Source: CANQBR01 sp964641395 (lineage in GTDB: Bacteria > Bacillota > Negativicutes > Acidaminococcales > Acidaminococcaceae). From it: DNA of 46,302 bases. The stretch spans positions 1 to 46,302 of the forward strand of contig CAZXKQ010000013.1 of NCBI GenBank assembly GCA_964641395.1, read 5' to 3'. The notes below the pieces were generated by a model. It worked only from the letters and a program-made list of their open reading frames with translations. It searched no databases and had not been told where the DNA came from. This document shows positions 38,950 to 46,302 of this stretch, piece after piece (the first letter of the stretch is position 1; each line of letters opens with the position of its first letter). The position numbers and the translations under genes are program-made.

Positions 38950-39022
38950 CCTGCTACAGCAGGAGGGTTCCCAGGGCTCATTACACAAGAGCCCCAGCGC
39001 GGCACGCCGGCCCAGGGCCGGC
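38950..39022 (-). repeat. Cluster of hairpins between binding protein and ATPase genes
   Basis: Three stem-loops lie in the 156-base spacer: CCTGCT/AGCAGG (38950-38963), GGGCTC/GAGCCC (38974-38994) and GCCGGCC/GGCCGGC (39006-39022). None has a T-tract. Such structures commonly protect the upstream binding-protein message so that it outnumbers the ATPase and permease. That role is inferred. Confidence 0.55.
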
Positions 39023-39071
39023 ATGGGCGTGAGGCTCCTCAATCCCTATGGAGTAGGCTCACAGCACGGGC

Positions 39072-40094
39072 CTATTTGGCCATGGCCTTATCCAAGAAGC
39101 TGCTGTTGACCACCTGCTTGGCCTCTATCTTGCCGCTGAGCATCTCGTTGACATCGTACCATTTGATCTGGGTCTCGATGTCGCTGGCCAGCAGCTTGCC
39201 GTCCCTGTCGATGTAGGGCAGGCCCAGCTTGATGTCCTCTGGCGGGGCCTTCACGTACTTGGCGGTGATGGCCACCACCTCCTCCAGCTGCTTAGGATCC
39301 TTCTTGGCGATGCAGGCGTCGTAGTAGACGTGGCAGGCCTTGTTGTAGGCCCGCATGAAGCGGACGGCCACGTCTTCCTGCTTCATGAACTCAGGGGAGT
39401 AGAAGATGGCGGAGGTCTGGTAGGGGATGACGTCGCCTACCTGGACGATGGCCTTGCCGTAGCCGGCCTTCTCTACCTTGGTGATGTTGGGCTCATTGAG
39501 GATGCAGCCGTCGATCTGCTTGGACTCCAGGGCGGCCATGACGGCCCCCAGCTTGATCAGGGGCACGATCTCTACGTCCGCCAGCTTCAGGCCCTGGGTC
39601 TCCAGCATCCTGCCCATCATGTAGTGGAAGGTGGAGCCCTTCTGGGTGAGGCCGATGCGCTTGCCCTTCAGGTCCTTGAGGCTCTTGATGCCCTTGTTGT
39701 AGTTATCGGTGGTAACCAGCAGGGCAGAGGAGACGAAGCCCTTCTCCTCCCGGCCCTTGTCGGCCACGATGCCCAGCCGCTGGCCGTTGGCCGCCATGTT
39801 GTAGAGGCTGGCGGTGATGCCGGTGGCCCCCACGTTTACCTTATTGCTGGCGGTGGCCACGGCGATGGGGTGGGCGGCGTCGAACCACTGGGGCTCGATC
39901 TCGATGCCTTCTTCAGCAAAATAGCCCTTGTCCATGGCTAAGAAGAGGGGGGCGCTGGAGGTGAGCCGCAGCAGGCCCAGGCTGACCTTGGTCTTTTCCT
40001 TGGGGGCTTCCTTCTTGGCGGGGGTGTCGCCGCCACAGCCGGCCAGCAGCAGGAGGGCTGAGGCCAGGAGCAGCGCTAAGATCTTTTTCATCAT
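39072..40094 (-). CDS. NitT/TauT/SsuA-type substrate-binding lipoprotein
   Basis: A 340-residue solute-binding protein. The signal peptide ends in the lipobox LLAGC (lipidated Cys20), followed by a charged linker. The mature fold shows LGLLRLTSSAPLFLAMDKGYFAEEGIEIE, the typical start of SsuA/TauA/NMT1-like proteins, and later LKGKRIGLTQKGSTFHYMM. The ligand cannot be told: sulfonate, taurine, nitrate or a pyrimidine precursor are all possible. ATG 40092-40094 has AAGGAAGG upstream; the next codon is also ATG. It is the first gene of the importer operon. Confidence 0.92.
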   Translation of the reverse strand: MMKKILALLLASALLLLAGCGGDTPAKKEAPKEKTKVSLGLLRLTSSAPLFLAMDKGYFAEEGIEIEPQWFDAAHPIAVATASNKVNVGATGITASLYNMAANGQRLGIVADKGREEKGFVSSALLVTTDNYNKGIKSLKDLKGKRIGLTQKGSTFHYMMGRMLETQGLKLADVEIVPLIKLGAVMAALESKQIDGCILNEPNITKVEKAGYGKAIVQVGDVIPYQTSAIFYSPEFMKQEDVAVRFMRAYNKACHVYYDACIAKKDPKQLEEVVAITAKYVKAPPEDIKLGLPYIDRDGKLLASDIETQIKWYDVNEMLSGKIEAKQVVNSSFLDKAMAK

Positions 40095-40238
40095 CGTCTT
40101 CCTTCCTTTAGTGAGAATGAAAGTAGGGCAAATACACTTATATTGTACATTATTTCCCTAAAAAATTCACTAGCTATTTAAAAAATTTTTACCTTTGCTA
40201 TGGTATACTATACTTAGTTAATTGTAGAGAAGGAAGGG
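40095..40238. promoter_or_regulatory. AT-rich divergent promoter region
   Basis: A 144-base region, far more AT-rich than its surroundings, between divergent genes. For the minus-strand operon a TACAAT -10 lies at 40142-40147 (minus strand), with a weak -35. For the plus-strand gene there are overlapping TATACT hexamers at 40204-40209 (with TGG extension) and 40209-40214, again without a clear -35. Shared regulation is possible but no operator was identified. Confidence 0.5.
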
Positions 40239-41753
40239 ATGGGGATGGACAAGAGGCTGGCTGTCCTAGGGGCCTGGCTGGCCGCCTTCTGCCTGGGCTG
40301 CGGGGCGGCAGACTGCGCCGCCCAGGCCAGCCTGCTGGCAGAGACGGAGCTGGCCTTGGGAAGCAAAAGCTGCACCGCCCAGCTGTACGGAGAGGTGCTA
40401 GGGGGAGGCTATGCCAAGGACCTGCTGCTGCTGGTGAAGGACAGGGAGGAGGGCCGGCTCCTCAGCGCCTACAGCCCCGATATCAGCGGCGGTTACGGCT
40501 GCCGCCTAGAGGCGGTTCCCGTCACCGGCCGGGGGGAGCAGCTGCTCCTGCTGGTGCAGGAGGGGGACTGGCGGCGGCCCCAGCAGGTGAGGCTCTTAGA
40601 CTTTGCCCAGCCTAAGGCGGTGCGCCAGCTCTTCGACGCCGGCTGCAGCCGGGGCCTGATCCAGCAGGCCGCCTTGGCAGAGGCTGGCGACAGGCTGCAG
40701 CTCACCACCAGGGACGGCCAGACGGCCGCAGTAGCCCTGGACCAGGGGGTCACCCCTGAGGCCGGCCGGCAGCTGGCCTGGGGCGGCCTGGACAGCGTAG
40801 TCCCCCTGGACCTAGACGGGGACGGGCTGATGGAGCTGCTGACGGTGGAGAAGGTGAGCTACGGAGGCCAGGCCCTGGCCCGGCTGGGAGCTGCCTGGCA
40901 CTACCAGGGAGGGGCCCAGGCCGCCCCCGCTGAGGAGCAGGCAGGGCAGGCCCCCCAACAAGCCACCAAGCAAGCCTCCCAGCAAGGCCCCCAGCAGGCC
41001 CTCCAGGACTGGCTGGCAGAGGCCCGGCAGGTAGGGACGGCCCTCCAAGGGGGCCGGCCTGCAGCAGCCGCCCCGGCCCAGAGCAACCCCGCCCGCCTCT
41101 GGCAGCGGCAGGGCCTGGTGCTGCTGGCGGCCCGGGCCGTCAGCAAGGATAACCGGGTGAACCAGGGGGTCAACGAAAGCTTCTACCGGGTGTGGCCCCA
41201 GGCCGCCCTCCGGCCCGGCGGAGAGGCCACCCTGCCCCAGCTCACCGTCAGCGGCGACAGCCAGCTGCAGAACCGCCTCAACGCCGCCCTCAGGCCCTAC
41301 AGCCAGCAGGCCTGGCAGAACTTCAAGGAGGGGAAGGAGGATGCAGCCTACCAGGTGCTGACGGCAGCCGACAAGGTGCTGAGCCTGGAGCTGCTGACCG
41401 GCAGGGAACAGGTCCGCCGCCGCTACCTGAACCTGGACCCTCACACTGGCAAGGAGCTGCCTCTGCAGGCCCTGCTGGCCACGGAAGACCCCGGCCTCAG
41501 GCCCCTGCTGGCCGCCCTGTCCACCAACCCTAAGCTGGACTTTAAGAAGGGGCTGCCCCAGGACTGGTACATCCTGGAGGGGGACAAGCTCTGCTTCCGG
41601 CAGCTGGTAGACGGCCAGGAGGAGACGGCAGGCTTCGCCCTAGGCAACCTGCGGAAGTTCCTGCGGCCGGCCTTTTTAGCGGGGCAGGAGCAGCCGGCGG
41701 CGCCGGCCCAGGAGGGCTCCGGGCCTGTTTCCCCGGCCCAGAAGGGGCAGTAG
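40239..41753 (+). CDS. Exported protein with RsiV/DUF3298-like C-terminal region
   Basis: A 504-residue protein with an N-terminal signal sequence (about 1-28). The N-terminal half has beta-rich, FG-GAP-like features, including the calcium-loop-like DLDGDGLMEL near 192-201. A Gln/Ala-rich low-complexity linker (about 226-285) follows. The C-terminal region (about 310-480) has LNLDPHTGKELPLQALLA and LPQDWYILEGDKLCFRQL, the layout of DUF3298/RsiV-like extracytoplasmic domains, and the tail is Pro/Gln-rich. The start is ATG 40239 or 40245, after AAGGAAGGG. No sigma factor is adjacent, so an anti-sigma role is not indicated. Confidence 0.65.
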   Translation: MGMDKRLAVLGAWLAAFCLGCGAADCAAQASLLAETELALGSKSCTAQLYGEVLGGGYAKDLLLLVKDREEGRLLSAYSPDISGGYGCRLEAVPVTGRGEQLLLLVQEGDWRRPQQVRLLDFAQPKAVRQLFDAGCSRGLIQQAALAEAGDRLQLTTRDGQTAAVALDQGVTPEAGRQLAWGGLDSVVPLDLDGDGLMELLTVEKVSYGGQALARLGAAWHYQGGAQAAPAEEQAGQAPQQATKQASQQGPQQALQDWLAEARQVGTALQGGRPAAAAPAQSNPARLWQRQGLVLLAARAVSKDNRVNQGVNESFYRVWPQAALRPGGEATLPQLTVSGDSQLQNRLNAALRPYSQQAWQNFKEGKEDAAYQVLTAADKVLSLELLTGREQVRRRYLNLDPHTGKELPLQALLATEDPGLRPLLAALSTNPKLDFKKGLPQDWYILEGDKLCFRQLVDGQEETAGFALGNLRKFLRPAFLAGQEQPAAPAQEGSGPVSPAQKGQ

Positions 41754-41786
41754 GGAGAAAAAGCAGGGCCGACTGCAAGATGGCTC

Positions 41787-41815
41787 TTGATTTTCTGCCT
41801 CAGATAACATATAAT
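41787..41815 (+). promoter_or_regulatory. Promoter of the RND efflux operon
   Basis: TTGATT (41787-41792), a 17-base spacer and a perfect TATAAT (41810-41815). It gives a 5' leader of about 65 bases before the adaptor gene. Confidence 0.8.
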
Positions 41816-41829
41816 TACCTAATGGTTAT
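41814..41829. promoter_or_regulatory. Candidate operator at the RND promoter
   Basis: ATTACC-TAAT-GGTTAT, an imperfect inverted repeat (5 of 6 positions) overlapping the end of the -10 and the start site. Its place suits a MarR- or TetR-type repressor, which often control RND pumps, but no such regulator gene is in the window. Confidence 0.45.
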
Positions 41830-41887
41830 GAAGATATTTCTAGAGATTTGTCCCTGCCCGGCGGGGATGAAGGAGGAATGCCACACT

Positions 41888-43063
41888 ATGACCAGTTTTT
41901 CTCGGAGCCGTAGCGGGAAACTGTTGGCGGCCATCCTAGTGTTAGGCCTGGTAGTAGGCCTAGGCGGCTGCAAGAAGGGCGCCCAGCAGCAACAACAGGG
42001 TGCTGTACAGGTGAAGTCCATGCAGGTCATCAAGCGGGACACCCCCCTGCTCTACGACTACACCGGCTTTATCGAGGCCCAGCAGGAGATGAACCTGGTA
42101 GCCCAGGTCAGCGGCCAGATCACCGGCAAATTCTTCAAAGGCGGCGACACGGTCCAGGCGGGCCAGGTGCTGTACAGCATCGACTCCCGCACCTATGAGG
42201 CCGCCCTGCTGAACGCCCAGGCTAATTTGGCCAACGCCAGGGCCACCCTGGCCAACGCCTCCATAGATGCGGAGCGCTATATCAAGCTTTACGAACAACA
42301 CGCCGTTTCCAAGCAGATGATGGACAACGCGGTGATGCAGCGGGACCAGGCCCGGGCCAGCACCGGGGCTATGGAGGCCTTGGTGCGGAACGCCCAGGTG
42401 AACATGACTGAGACCAAGGTGAGGGCCCCCTTTAACGGCCGTATCGACACTACGGCCCTGGAGGTGGGCAACTACGCCGTGGCCGGCCAGACGGTCCTAG
42501 GCAAGATCTCCGACACGGACCCCGTCTTCGTCAAGTTCAGCATCGCCGAGCCTGAATACCTGCAGCTGAGCGCCGCCGCCACCGGCAGCGGGGCCGCCCT
42601 GGACAACCTGAGCATCATCCTCAGCGACGGCAGCACCTACGAGCTGAAGGGCAGGGTGGCAGAGGTGAACAGGGGCATGAGCGACAACACCGGCACCCTG
42701 ACCATCAAGGCCCTCTTTGAGAACCCCAACCGGAAGCTGCTGCCTGGCATGTTCGCCCACCTCCAGGCCCAGAGCGGCATCAAGAAGGATGCCCTCCTCA
42801 TCCCTCAGCGGGCGGTGACGGAGATGATGTACAAGCGCTTCGTCTATGTAATCGGTTCCGACAACAAAGTCAGCATGAAAGAAATAACCTTAGGGCCGGC
42901 AGTGGGCCGCTTCTTCATGGTCAACAGCGGCCTGACAGGGGACGAGACCTTGGTAGTAGAGGGCACCGGCAAGCTGCGCCAGGGCTTGGAAGTCAAGGCC
43001 GAGCCTATGACGGAGGCCGAGTTAGACACCACTACTACTACGGACCAGGCAGCCAAGCAGTAA
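41888..43063 (+). CDS. RND efflux periplasmic adaptor lipoprotein (AcrA/MexA type)
   Basis: A 391-residue membrane-fusion protein. It has a lipoprotein signal (GLGGC, Cys28) and a short Gln-run. The biotinyl-lipoyl halves (EMNLVAQVSGQITGKFF and VRAPFNGRIDTTALEVGNYA) flank an alpha-helical hairpin (about 105-170). The beta-barrel and membrane-proximal domains follow, ending in a Thr-rich tail. It links the inner-membrane pump to an outer-membrane channel. ATG 41888 was chosen for its AAGGAGG site 11 bases upstream and the clean lipobox; the frame is open further upstream but over the promoter. The pump gene begins 13 bases later. Confidence 0.93.
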   Translation: MTSFSRSRSGKLLAAILVLGLVVGLGGCKKGAQQQQQGAVQVKSMQVIKRDTPLLYDYTGFIEAQQEMNLVAQVSGQITGKFFKGGDTVQAGQVLYSIDSRTYEAALLNAQANLANARATLANASIDAERYIKLYEQHAVSKQMMDNAVMQRDQARASTGAMEALVRNAQVNMTETKVRAPFNGRIDTTALEVGNYAVAGQTVLGKISDTDPVFVKFSIAEPEYLQLSAAATGSGAALDNLSIILSDGSTYELKGRVAEVNRGMSDNTGTLTIKALFENPNRKLLPGMFAHLQAQSGIKKDALLIPQRAVTEMMYKRFVYVIGSDNKVSMKEITLGPAVGRFFMVNSGLTGDETLVVEGTGKLRQGLEVKAEPMTEAELDTTTTTDQAAKQ

Positions 43064-43076
43064 GGAGGCAGGTTTA

Positions 43077-46000
43077 ATGGCAAGATTTTTCATTGACCGC
43101 CCAGTATTTGCCATAGTGCTGGCCATCCTCATCACCCTGCTGGGGGCCTTGGCAGGCTTCAGTCTGCCTATAGCCCAGTATCCTCAGATCACCAAGCCCC
43201 GTATCAGCGTGGAGACCTACTACGTAGGCGCCAGTGCTGACATCGTAGAAGAATCAGTAGCCCAGGCCATCGAGCAGAAGGTAATGGGCGTAGAGAACAT
43301 GCTGGACATGACCTCTACCAGCACCAGCTCCGGCCAGTACCGGCTGAACGTCCAGTTCAACCTGGACAAGAATGCGGACATCGGCTCCGTAGAGGTGCAG
43401 AACCGGGTATCCCAGGCCAACTCCTCCATGCCCGCCGAGGTGCTCAGCTACGGTATCACCACTGCCAAGGAATCGGCCGAGACCATTATGTACCTGGGCC
43501 TCTATTCCCCTAACAAGACCTACGACAGCATGTTCCTCCGCACCTACGCCGACGCCAACTTCCTAGACGCGGTGAAGAGGGTGAAGGGCGTATCCAACGT
43601 CCAGGAGTACGGCCCGGAGTATTCCATGCGGGTGTGGCTGAACCCGGAGAAGATGGCCCAGCTGGGAGTGAGCGTAGACGACGTGTCTAACGCCATCAAG
43701 ACCCAGAGCGTCCAGATCCCCGTAGGCTCCATCGGCTCCCGGCCTTCAGTATCCGAACAGGAAAAGTCTTACTCCGCCAGCGCCCGGGGCCGTCTCGCCA
43801 CCCCGGAAGAATTCGGCAACGTCATCGTCCGTTCCCAGAACGGCGACAACCTGAAGCTGCGGGACTTTGCCACCATAGCCCCCGGCCCTCGTAGCGACCT
43901 TACCGTCAGCACCCTGAACCGGGGCGACGCGGTGGTCTTCCCCATCTCCCTCACCTCTGACGCCAACTCCATCGAGTCGGTGCAGAACATCAGGAAGGTG
44001 CTGGAGGATGCCCAGTCCCGCTTCCCCGACGACATGGCCCTGCTGGTGGTACAGGACAACACCCAGTTCATCACCGAGTCCCTGAACAAGGTGGCCCACA
44101 CCTTCGGGGAGGCCCTCTTCCTGGTTATCCTGGTAGTGTTCATCTTCCTGGGCAGCTGGCGGGCCACTATGATCCCCCTCCTGGCTGTGCCGGTGTCCCT
44201 GGTGGGCACCCTGGCCTCCTTCGTCATCCTGGGCTTCACCATCAACACCCTGACGGCCTTCGCCATGATCCTGGCCATCGGCCTGGTAGTGGACGACGCC
44301 ATCGTAGTGGTGGAGGCGGTAGAGCACCACATCCAGGATAACGGCATGAATCCTAGGGAGGCTACCTACAGGGCGATGAACGAAGTGTCCGGCCCTGTAG
44401 TGGCCATCGCCTTCGTCCTCAGCGCCGTGTTCATCCCGGTAGCCTTCACCGGCGGCACCGTAGGCGAGTTGTACAAGCAGTTCGCCATCACCGTCTCCGT
44501 CTCCATGATGCTGTCCGCCCTCATCGCCCTCACCCTGACCCCGGCCCTCTGCGCCCTCCTCTTGGTGAAGAAGGGCTCGGAGACGGCGCCCAAGGGCATC
44601 ATCGGCAAGATCGTGGCCGGCTTCAACGCCTGGTTCAGCCGCACCCTGGGCAAGTACGTGAAGGGCGTGGAAGCATGTATCCGCCGGGCCAAGCTGGTGC
44701 TGTGCTGCCTAGTAGTGGTAGTGATCTGCATCGGCGCCCTGGCCAAGGTCACCCCCACCGGCTTCGTGCCTACGGAGGACCAGGGCATGACGGCTGTGTC
44801 CGTCTCCCTGCCGGAGGGCGCTTCCAGCAACCGCACCCTGCAGCTCCTTGACAACCTCAGCGCCCAGGTACAGAAGATGCCTGGCGTGCAGAACGTTATG
44901 GCGGTAGGCGGGGTGGACATCACCAGCCGTTCCGACAAGACCTCCAGCGGCCTGCTGGTTGTGGCCATGAAGGACTACAGCGAGCGGGATAACACGGTGC
45001 AGGACGTCATCCCCATGATCACCGGCCTCAGCGCCTCCATCCCTGATGCCAGCATCATGGCCTTCCAGCCTCCCTCCCTGCCTGGCGCCTCCGATACCGG
45101 CACCCTGAGCATGTACATCATGAACCTGGGGGGCGAGGACGTGGCCACCATGGCCGGCAGGGCTGACGAGTTCCTGGCCAAGGCTAGGCAGCGGCCGGAG
45201 ATAGGGGTTGTCTACACCACCCTGAATCCTAACACCCCCACCTATAAGTTCGACGTAGACAGGGAGAAGGCGGAGTCCCTCAACGTGCCGGTGTCCAGCG
45301 TCTTCTCCGCCCTGCAGGCCTTCCTAGGCGGCACCGAGATCAGCGACTTCAACAGCTTCGGCCGTATCTGGAAGGTGGTTATGCAGGCGGATCCGGAGCA
45401 CCGCAAGGACGCAGACGACATGCGCTTCTTCTTCGTCCGCTCCAACAACGGCACCATGGTGCCCTTGAACACCCTGGTTAAGCCTAGGAAGGAGAACACC
45501 TCCGTCATCCTCACCCGCTACAACGGCGCCAGCGCCATCAAGATCGCCGGCGACCCGGCCCCCGGGTACTCTTCCGGCCAGGCGATGGATGCCTTGGCGG
45601 AGGTGGCGGCAGAGGTGCTGCCTACATCCTACACCTTTGAATGGGCGGATCAAAGCCGGGACGAGATCGAGGCGGGCAACCGCTCCACCCAGATCTTCGC
45701 CATCTCGCTGATCTTCGTCTTCCTCTGCCTGGCAGCTCTGTACGAGAGCTGGACCATACCTCTGGCAGTAGTTTTGTCGGTGCCTTCCGCAGTATTCGGC
45801 TGCTTCCTGTCCCAGTTCCTACGGGGCCAGAACAACGACGTTTACATGCAGATAGGCCTGATCACCCTCATCGGCTTGGCGGCTAAGAACGCCATCCTGA
45901 TCGTAGAGTACGCCAAGATGAACATGGAGAACGGCATGGACACGGTGCACGCCGCCGTGGAGGCCGCCCACGTAAGGTTGCGGCCCATCCTGATGACCTC

Positions 46001-46187
46001 CTTCGCCTTCATCTTAGGCTGCCTGCCCCTGGCCCTGGCTACCGGCCCTGGCGCCGGCGCCCGTGTCTCCATGGGCAACGCGGTAGTAGGAGGGATGACG
46101 GTGGCTACCGGCTTCGGTATCTTCCTGATTCCGGTGCTCTTCGTAGTAGTGGAGCGCTTCTTCAACCGCAAACCTAAATCCGAGTAG
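43077..46187 (+). CDS. RND multidrug efflux transporter (AcrB/MexB, HAE1 family)
   Basis: A 1036-residue proton-driven inner-membrane pump with the usual layout of twelve helices and two large periplasmic loops. The proton-relay residues are intact: Asp406-Asp407 in GLVVDDAIVVVEAVEHH and Lys937 in GLAAKNAILIVEYAK. The N-terminus MARFFIDRPVFAIVLAILI is typical. It expels amphiphilic compounds from the periplasm or inner leaflet with the adaptor encoded just upstream. Its presence implies an outer membrane. The ATG has GGAGG upstream. No outer-membrane factor gene follows within the window. Confidence 0.97.
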   Translation: MARFFIDRPVFAIVLAILITLLGALAGFSLPIAQYPQITKPRISVETYYVGASADIVEESVAQAIEQKVMGVENMLDMTSTSTSSGQYRLNVQFNLDKNADIGSVEVQNRVSQANSSMPAEVLSYGITTAKESAETIMYLGLYSPNKTYDSMFLRTYADANFLDAVKRVKGVSNVQEYGPEYSMRVWLNPEKMAQLGVSVDDVSNAIKTQSVQIPVGSIGSRPSVSEQEKSYSASARGRLATPEEFGNVIVRSQNGDNLKLRDFATIAPGPRSDLTVSTLNRGDAVVFPISLTSDANSIESVQNIRKVLEDAQSRFPDDMALLVVQDNTQFITESLNKVAHTFGEALFLVILVVFIFLGSWRATMIPLLAVPVSLVGTLASFVILGFTINTLTAFAMILAIGLVVDDAIVVVEAVEHHIQDNGMNPREATYRAMNEVSGPVVAIAFVLSAVFIPVAFTGGTVGELYKQFAITVSVSMMLSALIALTLTPALCALLLVKKGSETAPKGIIGKIVAGFNAWFSRTLGKYVKGVEACIRRAKLVLCCLVVVVICIGALAKVTPTGFVPTEDQGMTAVSVSLPEGASSNRTLQLLDNLSAQVQKMPGVQNVMAVGGVDITSRSDKTSSGLLVVAMKDYSERDNTVQDVIPMITGLSASIPDASIMAFQPPSLPGASDTGTLSMYIMNLGGEDVATMAGRADEFLAKARQRPEIGVVYTTLNPNTPTYKFDVDREKAESLNVPVSSVFSALQAFLGGTEISDFNSFGRIWKVVMQADPEHRKDADDMRFFFVRSNNGTMVPLNTLVKPRKENTSVILTRYNGASAIKIAGDPAPGYSSGQAMDALAEVAAEVLPTSYTFEWADQSRDEIEAGNRSTQIFAISLIFVFLCLAALYESWTIPLAVVLSVPSAVFGCFLSQFLRGQNNDVYMQIGLITLIGLAAKNAILIVEYAKMNMENGMDTVHAAVEAAHVRLRPILMTSFAFILGCLPLALATGPGAGARVSMGNAVVGGMTVATGFGIFLIPVLFVVVERFFNRKPKSE

Positions 46188-46188
46188 A

Positions 46189-46203
46189 ACGACCGTTGGT
46201 CGT
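46189..46203. other. Small hairpin after the pump gene
   Basis: ACGACC-GTT-GGTCGT, a perfect 6-bp hairpin two bases after the stop codon, without a T-tract. It may protect the transcript's 3' end, or be a palindromic site. Confidence 0.4.
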
Positions 46204-46259
46204 GACCACAGATAGCACATCTCATTCATCCCTTTTTTGCCTTACTTTCTTTTGCTTTG

Positions 46260-46300
46260 ACCCCATCCGGCCTTCCCCGGGCCTGGTGGGGTACTTTTTT
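46260..46300 (+). terminator. Terminator of the RND operon
   Basis: The outer stem ACCCCA (46260-46265) with TGGGGT (46287-46292) continues inward with GC-rich pairs and small bulges, followed by seven Ts starting at 46295. It lies at the window's end and suggests the operon stops with the pump gene. Confidence 0.85.
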
Positions 46301-46302
46301 TG

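Noticed and set aside
1..46302. CRISPR arrays, insertion sequences, prophage or defence islands
   Set aside because: No regularly spaced repeats, transposase or integrase motifs, terminal inverted repeats with target duplications, or defence-type genes were seen. The tRNA cluster shows no flanking att-like duplication or integrase.

Overview
The window is a GC-rich, densely coding stretch of bacterial chromosome, about 65% GC by eye. Gene content points to a Firmicutes-lineage organism with a double membrane, most likely a member of the Negativicutes. The Firmicutes signals are the T-box leader on valS, the secA-prfB pair, the Gls24/AmaP/DUF2273 cassette, the DUF5693-csaB pair and the order nusB-xseAB-ispA-dxs-tlyA-nadK-argR-recN. 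The double-membrane signal is a complete AcrB/MexB-class RND pump with its periplasmic adaptor. A run of 100 Ns at 36624-36723 shows that the sequence is a draft scaffold. The genus cannot be told from the window.

Layout. 1-4650: a metallophosphoesterase, a T-box-controlled valS and a convergent HD-GYP-type gene. 4650-5245: a non-coding block with a strong promoter, a folded RNA candidate of about 220-260 nt, a second short transcript with a terminator, and the secA promoter. 5245-15940: secA, prfB (with the programmed +1 frameshift), a DUF5693 membrane protein, csaB, ftsE, ftsX, a coiled-coil M23 peptidase and an S41 protease, forming a protein-export, cell-surface and division cluster. 15960-18100: a long-form glutamine synthetase behind its own promoter and a structured leader. 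18150-22090: sbcD-sbcC. 22100-24425: xpt, an amidohydrolase and an unrecognised gene. 24490-25060: five tRNA genes (Asp, Phe, Gly, Cys, Leu) behind a consensus promoter and before a terminator.

25100-36550 is one long run of co-directional genes: Gls24, AmaP and DUF2273 (envelope stress); nusB; a TsaD-like paralogue; xseA-xseB; ispA-dxs (isoprenoids); tlyA; nadK; argR; recN; and a NUDIX hydrolase. Many adjacent genes overlap or touch. 36550-37330 holds the scaffold gap, the end of a proline-rich gene, a foldable inverted repeat, and terminators for the opposite strand. 37330-40094, on the minus strand, is a NitT/TauT/SsuABC-type importer ordered binding lipoprotein, ATPase, permease. 40239-41753 is a divergently transcribed exported protein with an RsiV/DUF3298-like C-terminal half. 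41787-46300 is the RND adaptor-pump operon, with a good promoter, a possible operator and a terminator. No TolC-type outer-membrane gene is present inside the window.

Most of the content is conserved housekeeping. The parts most worth a second look are the RNA upstream of secA (position and fold suggest the raiA motif class, although no raiA/hpf gene lies beside it), the two perfect palindromes at the Gls24 promoter, the structured leader of the glutamine synthetase gene, the rod-like fold at 37034-37132, and the proline-rich gene cut by the gap. No obviously new multi-gene system was found.
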